A stretch of 64,000 nucleotides of DNA from Alistipes sp. (lineage in GTDB: Bacteria; Bacteroidota; Bacteroidia; Bacteroidales; Rikenellaceae). The stretch is from positions 1 to 64,000 of the forward strand of contig JAGBFA010000004.1 of NCBI GenBank assembly GCA_017936685.1. Direction: 5' to 3'. Both the position numbers and the translations under genes were made by a program. This document shows, in pieces, positions 62,190 to 64,000 of the stretch. Positions within the stretch are counted from its first letter, which is position 1. Each line of letters starts with the position of its first letter. The notes under the pieces were generated by a model that saw only the letters and a program-made list of their open reading frames with translations, did no database searches and was not told the DNA's origin.

Positions 62190-62556
62190 CGTCGACCACA
62201 AAGCGACGGCTTACGCCGTTATACAATTCTGACCCTACCCTAAATCCCCTCCTCGGAGGGGACTTTTGTCGCGCGATTCATCGCGCTCCAGGTGGGGCGT
62301 GGCAGGTGGTCTGTCACTCCGAGGGAGGGCATTGCCCGACCGTGGGAGTCTCTTCACGAACTGTTGTCACTCCGAGGAGCAACGCAGTTGCGACGTGGGA
62401 GTCTTGCCGTCGGGAGAGTGTTCGTCGGACGGGGTTTTGCCGCCCTCAAAACAGAGATTCTCACGTCGTGCGTTCCGCACTCCTCAGAATGACAGGACGT
62501 GTTTGTCTACCCCAACCAGATTCTTCGTTACACTGCGTTTCACTCAGAATGACATG
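62190..62556. repeat. intergenic repeat array 7 (F1, three V-units, F4)
   Basis: The most complete ordered array. F1 at about 62190-62311 with GACGGC/GCCGTT, CCCCTCC/GGAGGGG and the near-palindrome GCGCGATTCATCGCGC. V-units at 62312-62352 (GGGC-ATT-GCCC), 62365-62405 (GCAAC-GCA-GTTGC) and 62454-62494 inverted (GTGCG-TTC-CGCAC), then F4 at about 62505-62556. A linker and F5 copy D follow, ending just after the infC stop. Confidence 0.87.
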
Positions 62557-62591
62557 AGAGCGGAAATAGCCTACAAAGCACTATGCGCGTC

Positions 62592-62714
62592 TTTTTCGTC
62601 AAAAGGCGTTAGTTACAAGCCGCACGTGAAAAATCCGCAGATGGGCTGTACTGATCGTACTGCCCATTTGCGGATTCGAACGAGGCGCAGGAAATGACGC
62701 CTTTTCACGAAAAA
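62592..62714. repeat. F5 nested stem-loop, copy D
   Basis: Outer arms TTTTTCGTCAAAAGGCGTT (62592) and GACGCCTTTTCACGAAAAA (to 62714). Inner arms TCCGCAGATGGGC (62634-62646) and GCCCATTTGCGGA (62662-62674) around TGTACTGATCGTACT. It ends 5 bases from the infC stop. Both arm pairs differ in sequence from copies A and B but still pair. Confidence 0.88.
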
Positions 62715-62718
62715 GAGA

Positions 62719-63330
62719 TTATTTCTTGGGCTTCGGCGCAAGTATCATATTCATCTTCTTGCCGTCGAGCTTGGGCATAAGCTCCACCTTGGCGAACTCC
62801 TCCAAATCGGTGGCGAAACGCAGCAAGAGAATCTCGCCCTGCTCCTTGAAGACGATGGAGCGGCCGCGGAAGAAGACGTATGCCTTGACCTTGGCTCCCT
62901 CTTTGAGGAAGTTCTCGGCGTGCTTGAGCTTGAAGTTGTAGTCGTGATCGTCGGTCTGCGGTCCGAAACGGATCTCCTTGATGACGACCTTGACCTGCTT
63001 GGCCTTGATCTCCTTCTGTTTCTTCTTCTGCTGATAGAGGAACTTCTGGTAGTCGGCTATGCGGCATACCGGAGGATCGGCCTTGGGAGAGATCTCGATC
63101 AGATCGAGCTCCATCTCGTCGGCCAGACGCAACGCTTCGCGGATAGGCAACACCAGATTGGGTTCGACGTTCTCACCGACGACACGTACCGTCGGTGCCG
63201 TGATATGGTCGTTGATACGATGCGGATTCTCCACGACCGGACGGCGTCCGCGCGGATCCCTCTGCTGGTTGTTCTGATTATTCCCCTGACCCATTTGCGG
63301 GCGAGGTCGGAATGGAAATTGTCCTGCCAA
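62719..63330 (-). CDS. infC: translation initiation factor IF-3
   Basis: Binds the 30S subunit and checks start-codon pairing. 203 residues if started at the TTG at 63330; an ATG at 63294 is the alternative. The N-terminus carries an Arg/Asn/Gln-rich extension ([20 protein letters not shown]), then IF3-N ([44 protein letters not shown] split over two motifs), the basic linker [14 protein letters not shown] and IF3-C ([28 protein letters not shown]). A stop codon lies four codons before the TTG. It follows thrS, the usual order; rpmI and rplT do not follow. Confidence 0.95.
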   Translation of the reverse strand: MAGQFPFRPRPQMGQGNNQNNQQRDPRGRRPVVENPHRINDHITAPTVRVVGENVEPNLVLPIREALRLADEMELDLIEISPKADPPVCRIADYQKFLYQQKKKQKEIKAKQVKVVIKEIRFGPQTDDHDYNFKLKHAENFLKEGAKVKAYVFFRGRSIVFKEQGEILLLRFATDLEEFAKVELMPKLDGKKMNMILAPKPKK

Positions 63331-63371
63331 ATTAGTGCGATATTAGTTTGTAATAGTTGTAATTCCTCTGT

Positions 63372-64000
63372 TTAGCGGCGATTGGCCTCAACCTCGCTGC
63401 GCACGAGTGCGAGCAGATAGTCGCGGAACTCCTCGATCGACATCTGACCCTTGTCGCCCTCGCCCTGCGCACGAACCGACACCTTGCGCTCGGCGGCCTC
63501 TTTCTCGCCGACGATCAGCAGGTAGGGTATGCGTTTGAGCTCGTTGTCGCGGATCTTGCGGCCGATCTTCTCGTTGCGGTCGTCGACCTGCGTGCGCACG
63601 TCGGCGGCGTTCAACTCGCGTGCCACCTCGGCCGCATAGTCGTTGTACTTCTCCGAGATGGGAAGCACGACGACCTGGTCGGGCGAGAGCCACAAGGGGA
63701 ACTTGCCGGCCGTATGTTCGAGCAGCACGGCCACGAAACGCTCCATCGAGCCGAACGGCGCACGGTGGATCATGATCGGGCGGTGCATCTTGTCGTCGGC
63801 ACCCTTGTAGGTTAGATCGAAACGCTCGGGCAGGTTGTAGTCAACCTGTATGGTACCTAACTGCCAGCTGCGTCCCAGAGCGTCCTTGACCATGAAGTCG
63901 AGCTTGGGACCGTAGAACGCGGCCTCGCCGTACTCGACGATGGTGTTCAGTCCCTTGTTCTTGGCAGCCTCGATGATGGCGTTCTCAGCCTTCTCCCAGT
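63372..64000 (-). CDS. thrS: threonyl-tRNA synthetase (3' part; 5' end beyond window)
   Basis: Charges tRNA-Thr. The frame stays open to the window end (last codons visible include [18 protein letters not shown]), so the gene starts past 64000. Visible are class II motif 3 ([26 protein letters not shown], with its Arg) and the anticodon-binding domain ([19 protein letters not shown]...[20 protein letters not shown]). The C-terminus is complete. The gap to infC is 41 bases, so the two are co-transcribed. Confidence 0.96.
   Translation of the reverse strand, partial: WEKAENAIIEAAKNKGLNTIVEYGEAAFYGPKLDFMVKDALGRSWQLGTIQVDYNLPERFDLTYKGADDKMHRPIMIHRAPFGSMERFVAVLLEHTAGKFPLWLSPDQVVVLPISEKYNDYAAEVARELNAADVRTQVDDRNEKIGRKIRDNELKRIPYLLIVGEKEAAERKVSVRAQGEGDKGQMSIEEFRDYLLALVRSEVEANRR

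Noticed and set aside
1..64000. tRNA genes, insertion sequences, integrases and attachment sites
   Set aside because: Intergenic regions were read for cloverleaf arms, transposase motifs and flanking direct repeats; none was convincing.

Overview
The window looks like chromosome from a GC-rich member of the Bacteroidales, most likely Alistipes or a close relative in the Rikenellaceae. This is an inference from three things: TTTG-N19..21-TAnnTTTG promoters in front of many genes, gene families typical of the phylum (TamB next to TsaD, Bat/VWA operon, fimbrillin-like lipoprotein, M13 peptidase lipoprotein, GH3/GH20 enzymes), and GC-rich coding DNA with AT-rich promoter islands. No rRNA, tRNA, CRISPR array, integrase or transposase was found.

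Layout. 1-2.0 kb: 3' part of clpB. 2.6-8.4 kb: tsaD and a divergent tamB-like giant gene. 8.4-10.8 kb: an exbB-exbD-tonB-DUF1573 energy-transduction operon. 10.8-12.3 kb: a barrel-like protein and a metallophosphoesterase lipoprotein. 12.5-15.2 kb: an isolated phage cassette (terminase large subunit, two small ORFs, divergent S24 repressor). 15.8-23.3 kb: DUF308 protein, GH20 hexosaminidase, rnhB, a polytopic membrane protein, AraC regulator, metallophosphoesterase, outer-membrane barrel. 23.4-29.0 kb: M13 peptidase, pgk, AraC regulator, EamA transporter. 29.6-32.8 kb: a fimbrillin-like lipoprotein gene whose in-frame nuclease domain is cut off by a TGA, preceded by a 53-codon gene with a G9 tract. 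33.3-38.8 kb: HAD phosphatase, Ca/Na antiporter, TonB-dependent receptor and a nucleoside hydrolase-FmdE fusion. 38.9-44.3 kb: uvrD/pcrA-nth-GH3 operon (minus). 44.5-51.0 kb: moxR-DUF58-Bat operon plus a GNAT gene. 52.2-56.0 kb: lipA-lipB-recJ-rnpB. 56.5-62.1 kb: apt; YihY-DUF2520 fusion with kdsC; THUMP-like methyltransferase; ComEC. 62.7-64 kb: infC and the 3' part of thrS.

The most unusual content is intergenic. About twenty copies of a roughly 41-bp unit have constant flanks and a central hairpin whose arms change from copy to copy yet stay complementary. These sit in arrays with two other structured elements: a multi-hairpin element (three tandem units of 170 bp at 51.1 kb) and a roughly 123-bp nested stem-loop placed just 3' of stop codons, also with compensatory arm changes. 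Module order is similar from array to array. The arrays fill nearly every long intergenic gap, and short reading frames inside them are spurious. Names given here to the elements (V-unit, F1, F4, F5) are mine.

Functionally the window mixes housekeeping (proteostasis, tRNA modification, glycolysis, lipoylation, DNA repair, translation initiation) with envelope functions (TamB, TonB energizer, TonB receptor, barrel proteins, surface lipoproteins, Kdo phosphatase, Bat complex).
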